Of a DNA stretch of 64,000 nucleotides, positions 9,311-17,735 are shown piece after piece. Origin of the DNA: Pseudomonadota bacterium (GTDB lineage: Bacteria > Pseudomonadota > Alphaproteobacteria > UBA1280 > RI-95); assembly GCA_016125375.1 (NCBI GenBank), contig WGLU01000008.1, forward strand, positions 1 through 64,000. The letters run 5' to 3'. Each line of letters starts with the position of its first letter. The stretch's first letter is position 1. The notes beneath the pieces are model-generated. The model was not told the origin of the DNA. It worked only from the letters and a program-made list of their open reading frames with translations, and did no database searches. The translations under genes were made by a program, and so were the position numbers.

Positions 9311-10309
9311 TCAGCCCTGACGGGGCGTAAAGCCGATTTTCGCATAAACCTCGGCCAGCTTTTTATTAGCACGGGCACGCGCTTTGGCCGCCCCTGCCGC
9401 CAGCACTGCATCCAGCTGTGCCGTATCAGCCATCAGTTCTTTATGGCGAGCCTGTACAGGCGCAAGTACGGTAACCACAGCTTCAGCCACCGCCTTTTTC
9501 AGATCGCCATAACCTTTGCCGGTGAACTGTGCCAATGCTTCCTCAGGTGTCTGGTCATGGCAGGCGGCATAGATGGCCAACAGGTTGTACACGCCCGGCT
9601 GCTTGTCTTTATCCAGACGAATCATGCCTTCGTTATCGGTCACAGCCTTCATGATTTTTTTGCTGATGGTCTTTTCATCCTCGTGCAGGAACACAGTACC
9701 CAGACTATCCACCGACTTGCTCATTTTACTGGTGGGGTCTTGCAGGTCCATCACACGGGCGGCTGCTTTGGGTGCCACCATTTTAGGCACCACAAAGGTG
9801 GGGCCGTAGATGCCGTTAAAACGCTCGGCAACATCGCGGGCAAGCTCGATATGCTGTTTCTGGTCGTCGCCGACCGGTACCTCGTGAGTATCGTACAGCA
9901 GAATATCTGCAGCCATGAGGGCGGGATAGGCAAACAGTCCGGCATTAATGTTGTGTTTATGGCGGGCGGCTTTGTCTTTAAACTGGGTCATCCGCTCCAG
10001 CTCACCCATTTGGGTGAAGGTGTTCAGAATCCACGCCAGTTCGGCATGGGCGGATACATGGCTTTGGGCAAACAGCGTGCATTGGGCAGGGTCAAGGCCG
10101 CTGGCCAGATACCACGCCACACCACTGTAGGTGCGCTGGCGCAGTTGGGCAGGATCCTGACGAACGGTAATGGCGTGGAGGTCGACCACGCAGAACAAAC
10201 TGTCGTTCGCACCCTGAAAGTCCTTAAAGCGCTTGAGCGCGCCGAGATAGTTGCCGAGGCTCAGCTCACCGCTGGGCTGAATACCGGAGAAAACGGTCTT
10301 ACCGCTCAT
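9311..10309 (-). CDS. trpS: Tryptophanyl-tRNA synthetase
   Basis: Charges tRNA-Trp with tryptophan in the cytoplasm. About 332 residues, the normal bacterial length for this class Ic enzyme. The HIGH-equivalent PSGELSLGNYLGAL is at the N terminus and the KMSKS loop (DPTSKMSKSVDS) is present. 'LAAYPALMAADIL'-type signature residues appear as FAYPALMAADILLYDTHEVPVGDDQKQH. The second Met (10309) is preferred because AAGGA lies about 11 nt before it, while the upstream Met in the track overlaps that Shine-Dalgarno. A palindromic element and the diguanylate cyclase gene lie upstream. Confidence 0.97.
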   Translation of the reverse strand: MSGKTVFSGIQPSGELSLGNYLGALKRFKDFQGANDSLFCVVDLHAITVRQDPAQLRQRTYSGVAWYLASGLDPAQCTLFAQSHVSAHAELAWILNTFTQMGELERMTQFKDKAARHKHNINAGLFAYPALMAADILLYDTHEVPVGDDQKQHIELARDVAERFNGIYGPTFVVPKMVAPKAAARVMDLQDPTSKMSKSVDSLGTVFLHEDEKTISKKIMKAVTDNEGMIRLDKDKQPGVYNLLAIYAACHDQTPEEALAQFTGKGYGDLKKAVAEAVVTVLAPVQARHKELMADTAQLDAVLAAGAAKARARANKKLAEVYAKIGFTPRQG

Positions 10310-10350
10310 GTTAGGAATCATCCTTCTTTATTCTTTATTGCAGGGCGCTG

Positions 10351-10456
10351 GACGGCGGGAGGAAATGTTGCTTTGTTAACGCTCGTGGCGCGCAGCGTAC
10401 TTGAGGTACGTGAGCACCGCGAAAGGCGGAAACAAAGCAACAGATGACCTGCCGGA
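10351..10456. repeat. About 100-bp imperfect palindromic element
   Basis: Outer arms GTTGCTTTGTT (10367-10377) and AACAAAGCAAC (10431-10441) are perfect inverted repeats, with further imperfect pairing outside them (CGGCGGG against CCTGCCG). A nested hairpin CGTAC-TTGAG-GTACG lies inside. It fills the trpS/diguanylate cyclase gap and has no T-run, so it is not a simple terminator. It may be a REP-like or RNA-structural element. Whether it is repeated elsewhere in the genome cannot be seen here. Confidence 0.55.
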
Positions 10457-10468
10457 CAAGCCCCGAGC

Positions 10469-11752
10469 CTAAGAGGCGATGCGCTGCGCCTTCTGCGCTT
10501 CCTTCCGCGCATACATATCCTTGTCTGCGGCATTCAATATATCATCGGGTACGCAGCTGTCTACCCGTCCGTCAAACTCGCGCACACCGACGCTGGCGTT
10601 GACCTGAACGGTTTTACCGTGGGCGGTGACTGTAAGCCCCTCCAGCGCAGTGCGGATATGCTCGACCTTATGGCTTGCCTGCTGGGTATCCACTTCTTCC
10701 AGAATCACGGCAAACTCGTCCCCGCCGATACGGGCAACAGTATCGGTTTCGCGCATGGTTTTGCGCAGCACGTCGGCAACGGCTTTGAGCGCCGCATCAC
10801 CGGCTTTGTGGCCGAAAGTATCGTTAACGGATTTAAAGTCATCCATATCGATAAACAGCACAGCACCCTGACGTTTATAACGCTTGGCATTGGTCAGCGC
10901 GGCGCGGAAGTTCTGGTCGAACACCATGCGGTTGTACAGGCCGGTCAGGTGGTCCTGCGTTGCAAGACGCAGCAGCTCTGCCTCGCTGGCTTTACGGGCG
11001 GAAATATCGACCGCCTGCACAATGGCGTAAGGCTCGCCAGCGGCGTAGTCACGGGCCAGCGACATACTGACAGATACCCACAGGCCCTTTTCGCCTTTGG
11101 TCGCAAGGCGCACTTCCATCCCGTCGTAGGAACGGCTGCCGTCGAGCACTTTATCCAATGCTTTGGCAAAGACGAGCTGGTCATCCGGATGGATCAGGCC
11201 GACAATACTTTCCGCCGTCATCTGCTTGAGCGGGCGGTCAAAAAACTTCTGGAAGGCGCGGTTAACCATCACCGGGCGGGTGTTGGTACCGACAAAGCAT
11301 ACGCCGTAGGGCGCATATTCAAAAACGCTGGCAAAGCGGTCACGCAGGCCCATGTATTCGCGGCGGATGCGGATGGTTTCGGTCTGCACACGGACAATAC
11401 CGACAACCTGTTTAATCTCGCTCCCTTCGGTCACGGGCAGCAGGCGGATGCGCAAATGCTGCAGGCGGCTGCCGTCTACGTCGGCATCCACTTCAAACTC
11501 AACGGGCTGGAGGACACGCCCAAGCTCTTGCAATTGCAGGCGCAGGCGACGCCAGTGGGCACGGGGCAGAACTTCGCACAAATGATGACCAACAAGGTCG
11601 CGGCGCAGCAGACGGGCCAGCGCACGGTTGGCGGTAGACAAACGCCAACGTCCCTCGTCCGACGGGACGGCAGTAAACACGCCGTCGGCCACATGCTCCA
11701 GCGCGAGCGCCAGGGCATCAGTCGTTGCAGCAGCATAAGGTGCGTTTGTCAT
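10469..11752 (-). CDS. Diguanylate cyclase with two PAS-like sensor domains
   Basis: About 427 residues. It makes c-di-GMP from two GTP. No transmembrane segment is visible, so it is cytosolic. A degenerate N-terminal PAS (about 15-120) is followed by a clear PAS/PAC (about 130-250; RDRFASVFEYAPYGVCFVG...) and a GGDEF domain (about 265-415). The active-site GGDEF is intact, and an inhibitory I-site RETD lies exactly five residues before it, so product feedback is likely. The start at 11752 is preferred over the track start because GGAAG sits 8 nt upstream. The ligand is unknown. It could feed the fimbrial or chemotaxis genes of the window, but nothing in the sequence shows this. Confidence 0.93.
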   Translation of the reverse strand: MTNAPYAAATTDALALALEHVADGVFTAVPSDEGRWRLSTANRALARLLRRDLVGHHLCEVLPRAHWRRLRLQLQELGRVLQPVEFEVDADVDGSRLQHLRIRLLPVTEGSEIKQVVGIVRVQTETIRIRREYMGLRDRFASVFEYAPYGVCFVGTNTRPVMVNRAFQKFFDRPLKQMTAESIVGLIHPDDQLVFAKALDKVLDGSRSYDGMEVRLATKGEKGLWVSVSMSLARDYAAGEPYAIVQAVDISARKASEAELLRLATQDHLTGLYNRMVFDQNFRAALTNAKRYKRQGAVLFIDMDDFKSVNDTFGHKAGDAALKAVADVLRKTMRETDTVARIGGDEFAVILEEVDTQQASHKVEHIRTALEGLTVTAHGKTVQVNASVGVREFDGRVDSCVPDDILNAADKDMYARKEAQKAQRIAS

Positions 11753-11861
11753 CGGTCTGGCTTCCATCTCCTGTTCCCCGGCTGAAAAACGGCGCATCGG
11801 CGCGGTTTTTCACACGAAGTGCTTTGATGTGGGGAAGCGCGGATACGCTTTCAAGCCCCAT

Positions 11862-11891
11862 CTGCAACATATTATACAGACCATGTTGCAG
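11862..11891 (-). promoter_or_regulatory. Inverted repeat overlapping a predicted -10, operator-like
   Basis: Perfect 9-bp arms CTGCAACAT and ATGTTGCAG are separated by 12 bp. On the minus strand the spacer holds TATAAT, a consensus -10 for the diguanylate cyclase gene. A repressor bound here would cover the promoter. No regulator gene is adjacent. Confidence 0.5.
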
Positions 11892-11928
11892 TGCAGGGTA
11901 GTGTATACATAAAACAGGTTTTGCCAAC

Positions 11929-12708
11929 CTATTTTTTCGGGGTGGCCTCCAGCCGGATACGCGCCCGCAGGTACGACAGCAACGGATATAGCCCCGCGCA
12001 CAGCGCAATCAGGAAACCGAGCGCCCCTTCTTTGTACCCCTTGCGGGCCACGTAGCACTTGAAAAAGCGGGAAAAGAAACGTCGGATATTGTTACCAAGC
12101 GAGCCGATATCGCCGCTTTCCAGCAGATCCTCGGACCGGGCACGGCTGTAGCTGAGCAGGCGTTTCAGCATATCGTCCACATCATCATCCACGTAGTGGA
12201 GCAACAGATGGGTCAGCGGCGCGCCTTCCGTTCCTGTCCATGTCAGCGACGGATGCAAGCGTTGACGGCCCCAGACTTTTGTCCCCTTGCGAAACAACCC
12301 GGGCCGGGCGGAGGTGCCAAAACTTGCTCCCCAGCCATATTTGACCAGCCGCTTGCCGATGATGTTACCAATTGGCACAAGGTGGCGGTCGGCTGTGGAG
12401 GTGCTGATAACGCGACGGATTTCCTTCGCCAGTTCCGGCGGCACATGCTCGTCGGCATCAATTTCCAGAATCCATTCGCCGTCGCAAGCCGCAAGACCTG
12501 TATTCCGGCGGTCGCCCTCAATCTCCCAACTACCCTCAATAACTTTCGGGTTGAAGGGCTTAATCAGCTCTTTGGTCTTATCGGTACACTTATCCAGCAC
12601 CACGACCAACTGGTCGGCAAACTTGAGCCGCTGGAGGCATGCGACGATGCGTTTCTCCTCATTATGGGCAACAACAAGGGCACTGAGTTGGATGGGTGTA
12701 GCAGTCAT
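11929..12708 (-). CDS. Family 2 glycosyltransferase, LPS-core type (WaaE/KdtX-like)
   Basis: 259 residues. The GT2 fold starts at once (LSALVVAHNEEKRIVACLQRL), with the nucleotide-sugar and metal motif at EIDADEHVPPEL (about 98-110) and the GDRRNTGLAACDGEWIL stretch typical of WaaE/LgtF-like transferases. The C-terminal end has a hydrophobic segment (ALGFLIALCAGLYPLLSYL), probably peripheral to the inner membrane. Its ATG overlaps the TGA of the upstream heptosyltransferase gene (ATGA), so the pair is translationally coupled and probably works in LPS core assembly. The donor sugar cannot be told. Confidence 0.85.
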   Translation of the reverse strand: MTATPIQLSALVVAHNEEKRIVACLQRLKFADQLVVVLDKCTDKTKELIKPFNPKVIEGSWEIEGDRRNTGLAACDGEWILEIDADEHVPPELAKEIRRVISTSTADRHLVPIGNIIGKRLVKYGWGASFGTSARPGLFRKGTKVWGRQRLHPSLTWTGTEGAPLTHLLLHYVDDDVDDMLKRLLSYSRARSEDLLESGDIGSLGNNIRRFFSRFFKCYVARKGYKEGALGFLIALCAGLYPLLSYLRARIRLEATPKK

Positions 12709-13661
12709 TTGTCGGACTTTCCTTTATCAAGCAGCATCAGGCAGGCTTTGACCACATCGGGCAACGGGATACTGTCCATCAGGGTACCTGTTGTGCGGTG
12801 ATCATAATCCGGCGCACCGATGAGCTCTGCATAAGGGGTCGTGGTTTTTACAATCTTTACCCGTTTGCCGACCGGTGCGTAATGTTCGGCAATCGACGGG
12901 CCAAACAGGGCAACAATGGGTGTGCCGGTTGTGGCGGCCACGTGGGTGATACCGGTGTCGTTCCCCACATACAGGACGCAGCGTTCGATACAGGCCCGCG
13001 CCGTCAGCAGGTCAATTTTGCCGACAAGATTCAGCACCTCCTCGCCCAGAGCCTGGGTAATGGGGGTAATCAGATGCTCCTCGCCCGGACCGCCAAAAAT
13101 AACAATCCGTGCTTTTTGTAACTGCGGACGCTCGGTACGCAGGGCATTCACCACCGCCGCAAAGTTTTCCGCCCGCCAGCGTTTGCCTTCCCAGTTCGCT
13201 GTCGCGCCGAGGCCGATAAACATATCTCCGTCCGGCAGCAACCCTTCCGCATTCACCCGACTTGCCGCCGTCGGCCACAAAGTCGGCATGGGCGCAGGGG
13301 TAAGGCTCATGGTGGCGGCCACACTCTGACTGCGGTGTTCATCCCCCGCTTTGGGCTGGATGTAGCGCTTGCACGTCCACAAAAAGTAGCTGAGCGCCGT
13401 CCGGCGCAGGTCCACCACCACGTCCCAACGCGTTCCTACCGTTTGCGCCCACAGCCGCAGCCAGTGACGGGCAAACCGTTCCTTACGCAGCACAATCAGC
13501 TTTTGCAGGTTGGGGAACCCCGTAAAAAGCCCTGCGGCAGCCGGTCCGCAGACAATGGTAAAACGTGCCTTCGGGTACGTTGCCAGCAAATGGGCCAGTA
13601 ACCCTGTAGACAGAACAGCGTCGCCAATGCGGTTAGAGGTGATAAACAGAATGTTTTGCAT
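12705..13661 (-). CDS. Family 9 glycosyltransferase (ADP-heptose:LPS heptosyltransferase-like)
   Basis: About 318 residues starting at the Met of MQNILFITSNRIGDAVLSTG, a textbook GT9 N terminus. The longer start in the track lacks support. The C-terminal nucleotide-sugar half carries VLYVGNDTGITHVAATTGTPIVALFGPS, the GT9 acceptor/donor signature. The family transfers L,D-heptose onto Kdo-lipid A or inner core at the cytoplasmic face of the inner membrane. It is coupled to the GT2 gene by an ATGA overlap. Which heptose position it serves (WaaC, WaaF or WaaQ type) is not decided by the sequence. Confidence 0.9.
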   Translation of the reverse strand: MQNILFITSNRIGDAVLSTGLLAHLLATYPKARFTIVCGPAAAGLFTGFPNLQKLIVLRKERFARHWLRLWAQTVGTRWDVVVDLRRTALSYFLWTCKRYIQPKAGDEHRSQSVAATMSLTPAPMPTLWPTAASRVNAEGLLPDGDMFIGLGATANWEGKRWRAENFAAVVNALRTERPQLQKARIVIFGGPGEEHLITPITQALGEEVLNLVGKIDLLTARACIERCVLYVGNDTGITHVAATTGTPIVALFGPSIAEHYAPVGKRVKIVKTTTPYAELIGAPDYDHRTTGTLMDSIPLPDVVKACLMLLDKGKSDK

Positions 13662-13687
13662 GGCCCTTAGGAGAACTGACACAAAAT

Positions 13688-13744
13688 AAAAAAGCAACCC
13701 CTCCGAGAGAGTCCTACCCTAAAAGCTCTCTTTGTTGCTTTTTT
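13688..13744 (-). terminator. Intrinsic terminator overlapping the 3' end of the Panacea gene
   Basis: On the minus strand AAGCAAC..AGAGAG pairs with CTCTCT..GTTGCTT and is followed by a T-run. The stop codon lies inside the stem-loop. Confidence 0.75.
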
Positions 13745-14190
13745 GCCAGCTCAACCAAATCAAGATAGCTACCTTTTGGCTGGCTGAGTACAGGGTACGT
13801 ACCATAAACATGGTCTATAAATTGCCTAAAATACATGTGCTGAGTTTCCTCCAAAACTTTATCTAGAGTCTCTCTTTCATGTTTTTTTAGTCGCACATGG
13901 GTATTTCCAACGTTGGGCAATCTCTCAACTTGCTTCTTAGGAGCGCCATAGAAATTTTTAGTTTCAACTATTTCAAAGCTATCAGAGCCAGAAATTGCCT
14001 CCACTACATCCTTCACATAGGGTCCGTAATTATCGAACTTCCACCTAATGTCAGTGAGTTGTTTCCCAGTTTCTACTGCTGAAAGCCAGTCTGCTAAATA
14101 AATCGTTTTGACCATTCTTGCATCTGACAAGGCTTCTTTTCTAGTGTACTTGTCATAGATATACGCAATAAAATCAATTAGTAAAGACAT
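13714..14190 (-). CDS. Panacea-domain (DUF4065, SocA-like) protein, candidate antitoxin
   Basis: 158 residues. The N-terminal part shows the Panacea pattern: FIAYIYDKYTRKEALSDARMVKTIYLADW, then 'WKFDNYGPYVKDVVEAI'. This family contains SocA and the antitoxins of many PanAT toxin-antitoxin pairs. The gene is clearly AT-richer than the surrounding DNA, with AAA/TTT-rich codons, which suggests acquisition. It lies 43 nt downstream of a membrane protein gene on the same strand, with a TTTTGTATACACA element in the gap. Shine-Dalgarno GGAGGG is 6-7 nt before the ATG. A toxin-neutralising role is inference from the family and from the pairing. Confidence 0.8.
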   Translation of the reverse strand: MSLLIDFIAYIYDKYTRKEALSDARMVKTIYLADWLSAVETGKQLTDIRWKFDNYGPYVKDVVEAISGSDSFEIVETKNFYGAPKKQVERLPNVGNTHVRLKKHERETLDKVLEETQHMYFRQFIDHVYGTYPVLSQPKGSYLDLVELAKKQQRELLG

Positions 14191-14208
14191 ATTGCCCTCC
14201 TACCGAGA

Positions 14209-14223
14209 TATTTTGTATACACA
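14209..14223. promoter_or_regulatory. TGTATACA palindromic element
   Basis: TATTTTGTATACACA lies between the membrane-GAF-like gene and the Panacea gene. The identical 15-mer occurs at 61002-61016. It resembles the TTGTATACAA sites of GntR/FCD-type regulators, but no regulator is known for it. Confidence 0.35.
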
Positions 14224-14233
14224 TAAGATGTAA

Positions 14234-15178
14234 TCATGCTTCAGCCATAACTTCAACCAGTCTCATTAAATTCCCCCCCTGATCCCCCTTAAGGAAAACG
14301 GTTATTTTCTCCTGAAAGTCGGCCGGGAAGGATTCTGGACAGGTTTTCTCAATGACCACCGTAGCGGTCTTTTGCGTTCCACTAGAGTCATACAGACAGA
14401 ACGAAAGATAAGCTCTAGACTTCATTTCAAACTCCCTAACCGTAGACTTGGTAGGTGTTCTCATCTTCTTTTTCATATCGCTATAATACAAATGGAAGTC
14501 TTCATCTGGATCTGGAAGACCATAAACCTCAATGAAGGCTTTATCACTATTCATCGTTTCATGAATAAGGCCACATGCCTTGCCATCATTTTTAAGTGGA
14601 TATACCCCTCTACCCTCAGAGCTGTCGTATAATTTATTGCCCGAATATCGGCCAATTTTTTTGTATATTTTATTCTTCTGGTCTAAAACATAAACACTAA
14701 CTCTGTAGTTTGAGTTCATGTTCAGCCTTTTAGACAGTTTCTGAAGCTGCTCTCTCATAAGCTCAGGATTAGCCCCTCCGCCTGAAAGACGAAGCAAAAA
14801 GTCATATGAGCGTGAAGTTTTCAGGTCGGTGCGCCAGAACCATAACACCCATATACACAATGCACCAGCGAACCCGTAAGATGCATTATGCAGGTAGTGT
14901 ACGTAAGCAGCGTTGTCGGGCACAAACTTCGGAAGCCAGTCATGTAATCTTTCATACGAGGGGGTCACCGCGTACAAGCCTTTGGTTGCTCCTATCCATA
15001 GACTTAGCAAGGAATACAATGATTTTGAGACATTCCTCTTGCTATACCCCAACACCTCTTCGACTGCTTGTATCATGTGGAATCGCTTTTTCCAAAGCCA
15101 CGGGGACGTGTGGCATACCACAATGTACACCACCACGGGCACGACAAATATGTACAGAATTTTCTCTAAGTTTGTCAT
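14234..15178 (-). CDS. Membrane protein with GAF-like cytoplasmic domain, partner of the Panacea gene
   Basis: 314 residues. Predicted membrane helices lie at about 8-25 (YIFVVPVVVYIVVCHT) and 98-117 (GFAGALCIWVLWFW), with a weaker one near 55-70. The C-terminal 180 residues look like a GAF or similar sensor domain: 'YRVSVYVLDQKNKIYKKIGRYSG..', then GRGVYPLKNDGKACGLIHE, ending in a helix. It is AT-rich like the Panacea gene that follows, and unlike everything around it. Position upstream of a Panacea protein makes it a candidate toxin or defence effector acting at the membrane. The sequence gives no direct evidence of toxicity. The GAF assignment is tentative. Confidence 0.5.
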   Translation of the reverse strand: MTNLEKILYIFVVPVVVYIVVCHTSPWLWKKRFHMIQAVEEVLGYSKRNVSKSLYSLLSLWIGATKGLYAVTPSYERLHDWLPKFVPDNAAYVHYLHNASYGFAGALCIWVLWFWRTDLKTSRSYDFLLRLSGGGANPELMREQLQKLSKRLNMNSNYRVSVYVLDQKNKIYKKIGRYSGNKLYDSSEGRGVYPLKNDGKACGLIHETMNSDKAFIEVYGLPDPDEDFHLYYSDMKKKMRTPTKSTVREFEMKSRAYLSFCLYDSSGTQKTATVVIEKTCPESFPADFQEKITVFLKGDQGGNLMRLVEVMAEA

Positions 15179-15356
15179 TTAGCGTATATTCAGCTTACCT
15201 AGGACTATCCATGAACCTATAACCGCTTCTTGAATAAAGCTAAGCATATCAACAAAGCTCCACTACACCATACCCAATAAACGCTACTGTGTTCAAATGA
15301 GATCACTCAAATTACCCATCACCCTGTCACTCCCCAGCAAACGACAGCCAAACATT

Positions 15357-15389
15357 AAAAATCCCCCACCTTGCGGTTGGGGGATTTTT
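15357..15389 (-). terminator. Terminator after tRNA-Arg
   Basis: AAAAATCCCCCACC-ttgc-GGTTGGGGGATTTTT, directly downstream of the tRNA on the minus strand. It is symmetrical and could also work on the plus strand. Confidence 0.85.
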
Positions 15390-15392
15390 AAA

Positions 15393-15468
<76 letters not shown>

Positions 15469-15636
15469 GCAGCAGTGGTTTTATTATCAGAACTTTTACC
15501 GATTGCAAAGAAAGAAATTGCAAAAAAAAGGAAGTGCCGTAAAACTTACAACCTGCTTGCGCCATAGGGGCTAAAAAGCTATGATGAGCGCTATATTCCT
15601 GATGCGCATAGGAAAATCAGAAAAACACAGGCATTT

Positions 15637-16818
15637 ATGAACATGTTCAGAGTTTCAACCGTCGCTCCCCTCGCCCTTGCTCTGGCTCTGGCGGGCTGCT
15701 CCAGCATCGAAAATTTCCTGGTGCCGGAGGGTTCATCCTCCTCTTCCGCAGCAGACCTGCGCACCGAAACAGTTACCAGTAGCGCCAAGCGCGATCTGAA
15801 AGACCTGAACGACGCCTATGTGCAGAACGCGACAGGCCTCCTGCAGAACAACATTTCCACCCAGCAGGACAACTTTAAGGGCCGTGTTGCCAACTACGAG
15901 AACATCAAGACCGACATCACCACATCGGCACAGAACTACCTGAATCTGATTTCCCAACTGCGCGCCCAATTGCAAGTCGGCACCACCCCCGGCAACCCGG
16001 CAATGATTGCGCTGCTGGAGAAGGCTGCCGATGTCCGCAGCACCCTGACCGCACGCGTCAATGACCTGCAAAACTTTGGCAACCTAGTCAGTAAAGACAT
16101 TACTCAGGTCGGCTTTTTGACCCAGACCGTCGGTAACGCCATGGCACTGGCCGGCGGTACCGAGGGTGACCGTACCGTCTTCCAGCAAATGGGTCTGGAA
16201 ACGAAGCGTTTGGGCCAAGACTACCTGATCCTGATGCAAGACGTGAACCTGATGATTATCCACCAGCGCGTCATGGGCACAACACTGGATAGCGAGTATG
16301 AAGAGCTGTCCACACTGGTTCGCCAAGGCCTGAACAGCAACCCGCTGGCTGCCCAAGCCTTCCAGCTGAGCGCCCTGAGCAACACAGCCGCTACTGCCGT
16401 CCCTGCACAGACCAGCATGCCAGCAGCTCCTGCCGCTGTGGCCACACCGGTTGCCAAATCCCAGCCGCTGGCTGCCAGCAGCGCAGCCCAGCCATCGACG
16501 CTTGAAAAGCTGGCCGACAAGGAAATCCTCTACGTTGTCAGCAAAAGCGAGCGCAAGTCCGGCTTTGAGCAGGAACTCTACGACGCCGTTTCCAAAGCCT
16601 ATGCCGACGACCAGAACATCAAGTTCCATATTCTGGGTGTCGCGCCGATTGGTGCCAACGCCGCCGAGACAAATACCCTGAACACAGCCACCAGCGGAGA
16701 GATGGAAGCCTTCCTGAAAGCTATGGTGGATATGGGTGTACCGGTAAGCCGCGTAACGTTGGAAGTTGCCAACAGCTCCAAAGTGGACGAGCCGGAAGTC
16801 CGCCTGTACAAACAGTAA
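15637..16818 (+). CDS. Outer-membrane lipoprotein with OmpA-like C-terminal region
   Basis: 393 residues. The N-terminal lipobox LALAGCSS is clear, so it is lipidated and exported. A Ser-rich linker is followed by a helical, coiled-coil-like segment (about 50-220), an Ala/Pro/Gln-rich linker (about 250-290), and a compact C-terminal domain (about 290-390). That domain ends in VPVSRVTLEVANSSKVDEPEVRLYKQ, like the final strands of OmpA/MotB-type peptidoglycan-binding domains but without a clear NxxLSxxRA motif. A cell-envelope structural role is likely. It may be translated with the prepilin peptidase 12 bp downstream. Confidence 0.65.
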   Translation: MNMFRVSTVAPLALALALAGCSSIENFLVPEGSSSSSAADLRTETVTSSAKRDLKDLNDAYVQNATGLLQNNISTQQDNFKGRVANYENIKTDITTSAQNYLNLISQLRAQLQVGTTPGNPAMIALLEKAADVRSTLTARVNDLQNFGNLVSKDITQVGFLTQTVGNAMALAGGTEGDRTVFQQMGLETKRLGQDYLILMQDVNLMIIHQRVMGTTLDSEYEELSTLVRQGLNSNPLAAQAFQLSALSNTAATAVPAQTSMPAAPAAVATPVAKSQPLAASSAAQPSTLEKLADKEILYVVSKSERKSGFEQELYDAVSKAYADDQNIKFHILGVAPIGANAAETNTLNTATSGEMEAFLKAMVDMGVPVSRVTLEVANSSKVDEPEVRLYKQ

Positions 16819-16830
16819 CAGGCGCGTACC

Positions 16831-17451
16831 GTGGCCCTGCCACCCGACAGCTATGTTTCCGAAAAAGCGGCCATTCTGGCCGCTTTGCGTAGCCCCTTCC
16901 TGTATATCCTGATGGTTGCCGTCACCGTGCCCTGCGTCATCAACTTCCACCACAGCCCGCTTATGGTCGCCCTTGCGCTGGTTTTTGCCTACGGCTTGTG
17001 CCTGAGCACCATCGTCGACCTCAAGTTCATGATTTTGCCGGACAGTATCACCCTGCCGCTGATTGTTCTCGGCCTGTTCGCTCCTCAACTCCTTTTTGGC
17101 CAGAGCTGGCTTATTACATGGCTGGGCGGTGCAGTCGGGTTTGCGCTGTTTGGCGGTATCTCGTGGGGGTTTTATAAACTGCGGGGCTACCCGGGCATGG
17201 GTTTCGGGGATGTGAAGTTCCTTGCCCTGCTCGGCGTCTGGTGCGGCATCATCAGCCTGCCATTGATTTTGCTGGTCGCCACATTCAGCGCCATTCCAGT
17301 CTTTATGGGGCACAAATGGTACTTTAAAACCACCGAACCCACCCCTCTGCCGTTCGGGCCTTTTCTGGCATTTGGGGGCCTTGTCAGCTTTCTGTATGCG
17401 GATGTGTTGTGGTCGTTTATCATAAATCTACGTCAGACAATCGGACTGTAG
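16831..17451 (+). CDS. A24-type prepilin peptidase (TadV/CpaA-like, no methylase domain)
   Basis: 206 residues starting at GTG. It has about six membrane helices. The two catalytic Asp motifs of aspartic prepilin peptidases are present: STIVDLKFMILPD (about 62-74) and GMGFGDVKFLALLG (about 125-138). The N-terminal Cys-containing methyltransferase domain of PilD is absent, as in TadV/CpaA. It would cleave type IV or Flp prepilins at the inner membrane. No pilin genes lie next to it. It could serve a pilus whose tip is the gene at the window's left edge, which is only a guess. Confidence 0.85.
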   Translation: MALPPDSYVSEKAAILAALRSPFLYILMVAVTVPCVINFHHSPLMVALALVFAYGLCLSTIVDLKFMILPDSITLPLIVLGLFAPQLLFGQSWLITWLGGAVGFALFGGISWGFYKLRGYPGMGFGDVKFLALLGVWCGIISLPLILLVATFSAIPVFMGHKWYFKTTEPTPLPFGPFLAFGGLVSFLYADVLWSFIINLRQTIGL

Positions 17452-17461
17452 ACAGGATAAG

Positions 17462-17734
17462 ATGATAAAAAACCTGCTTATCTTTTTGGCCAACCTTGCC
17501 CTGCCCTTCATCTTGTTCGCCATTCGCAACTGGGTGTGGCGTTTGTGGCTTGCCCGCCAGAAGCATAAACGCCCCGAGCAGGTCACGCCCCCTACGCTGG
17601 ACTTCAGCCGCGCGCTGCGCCTCGTTTTCTACGGTCTGTTGATGTTCTTCCTGTTTATGGTTGCCCTGCGTATGAGCGATAACACCGCTTCCCCGCGCAC
17701 GCCGCGCAGCAGCGATACGGTGATTGATTACTAG
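17462..17734 (+). CDS. Small two-helix membrane protein upstream of cca
   Basis: 90 residues with two hydrophobic segments (about 3-25 LLIFLANLALPFILFAIRNW and 52-70 VFYGLLMFFLFMVALRM) joined by a basic loop. The C-terminal tail is Ser/Thr-rich. It sits 10 bp after the prepilin peptidase and 1 bp before cca, so it is cotranscribed. It resembles the short membrane proteins (DUF6111-like) often found next to cca in alphaproteobacteria, recalled from memory and unverified. Function unknown. Confidence 0.55.
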   Translation: MIKNLLIFLANLALPFILFAIRNWVWRLWLARQKHKRPEQVTPPTLDFSRALRLVFYGLLMFFLFMVALRMSDNTASPRTPRSSDTVIDY

Positions 17735-17735
17735 C

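Noticed and set aside
9287-10447. 386-residue plus-strand ORF
   Set aside because: Antisense shadow of trpS; no domain or ribosome site.
10619-11785. 388-residue plus-strand ORF
   Set aside because: Antisense shadow of the GGDEF gene.
14234-15178. Histidine kinase
   Set aside because: GAF-like part is present, but no H-box or ATPase motifs follow.
13662-15392. Integrative island with integrase at tRNA-Arg
   Set aside because: No integrase, and no second copy of the tRNA 3' end noticed; only a two-gene insert can be claimed.
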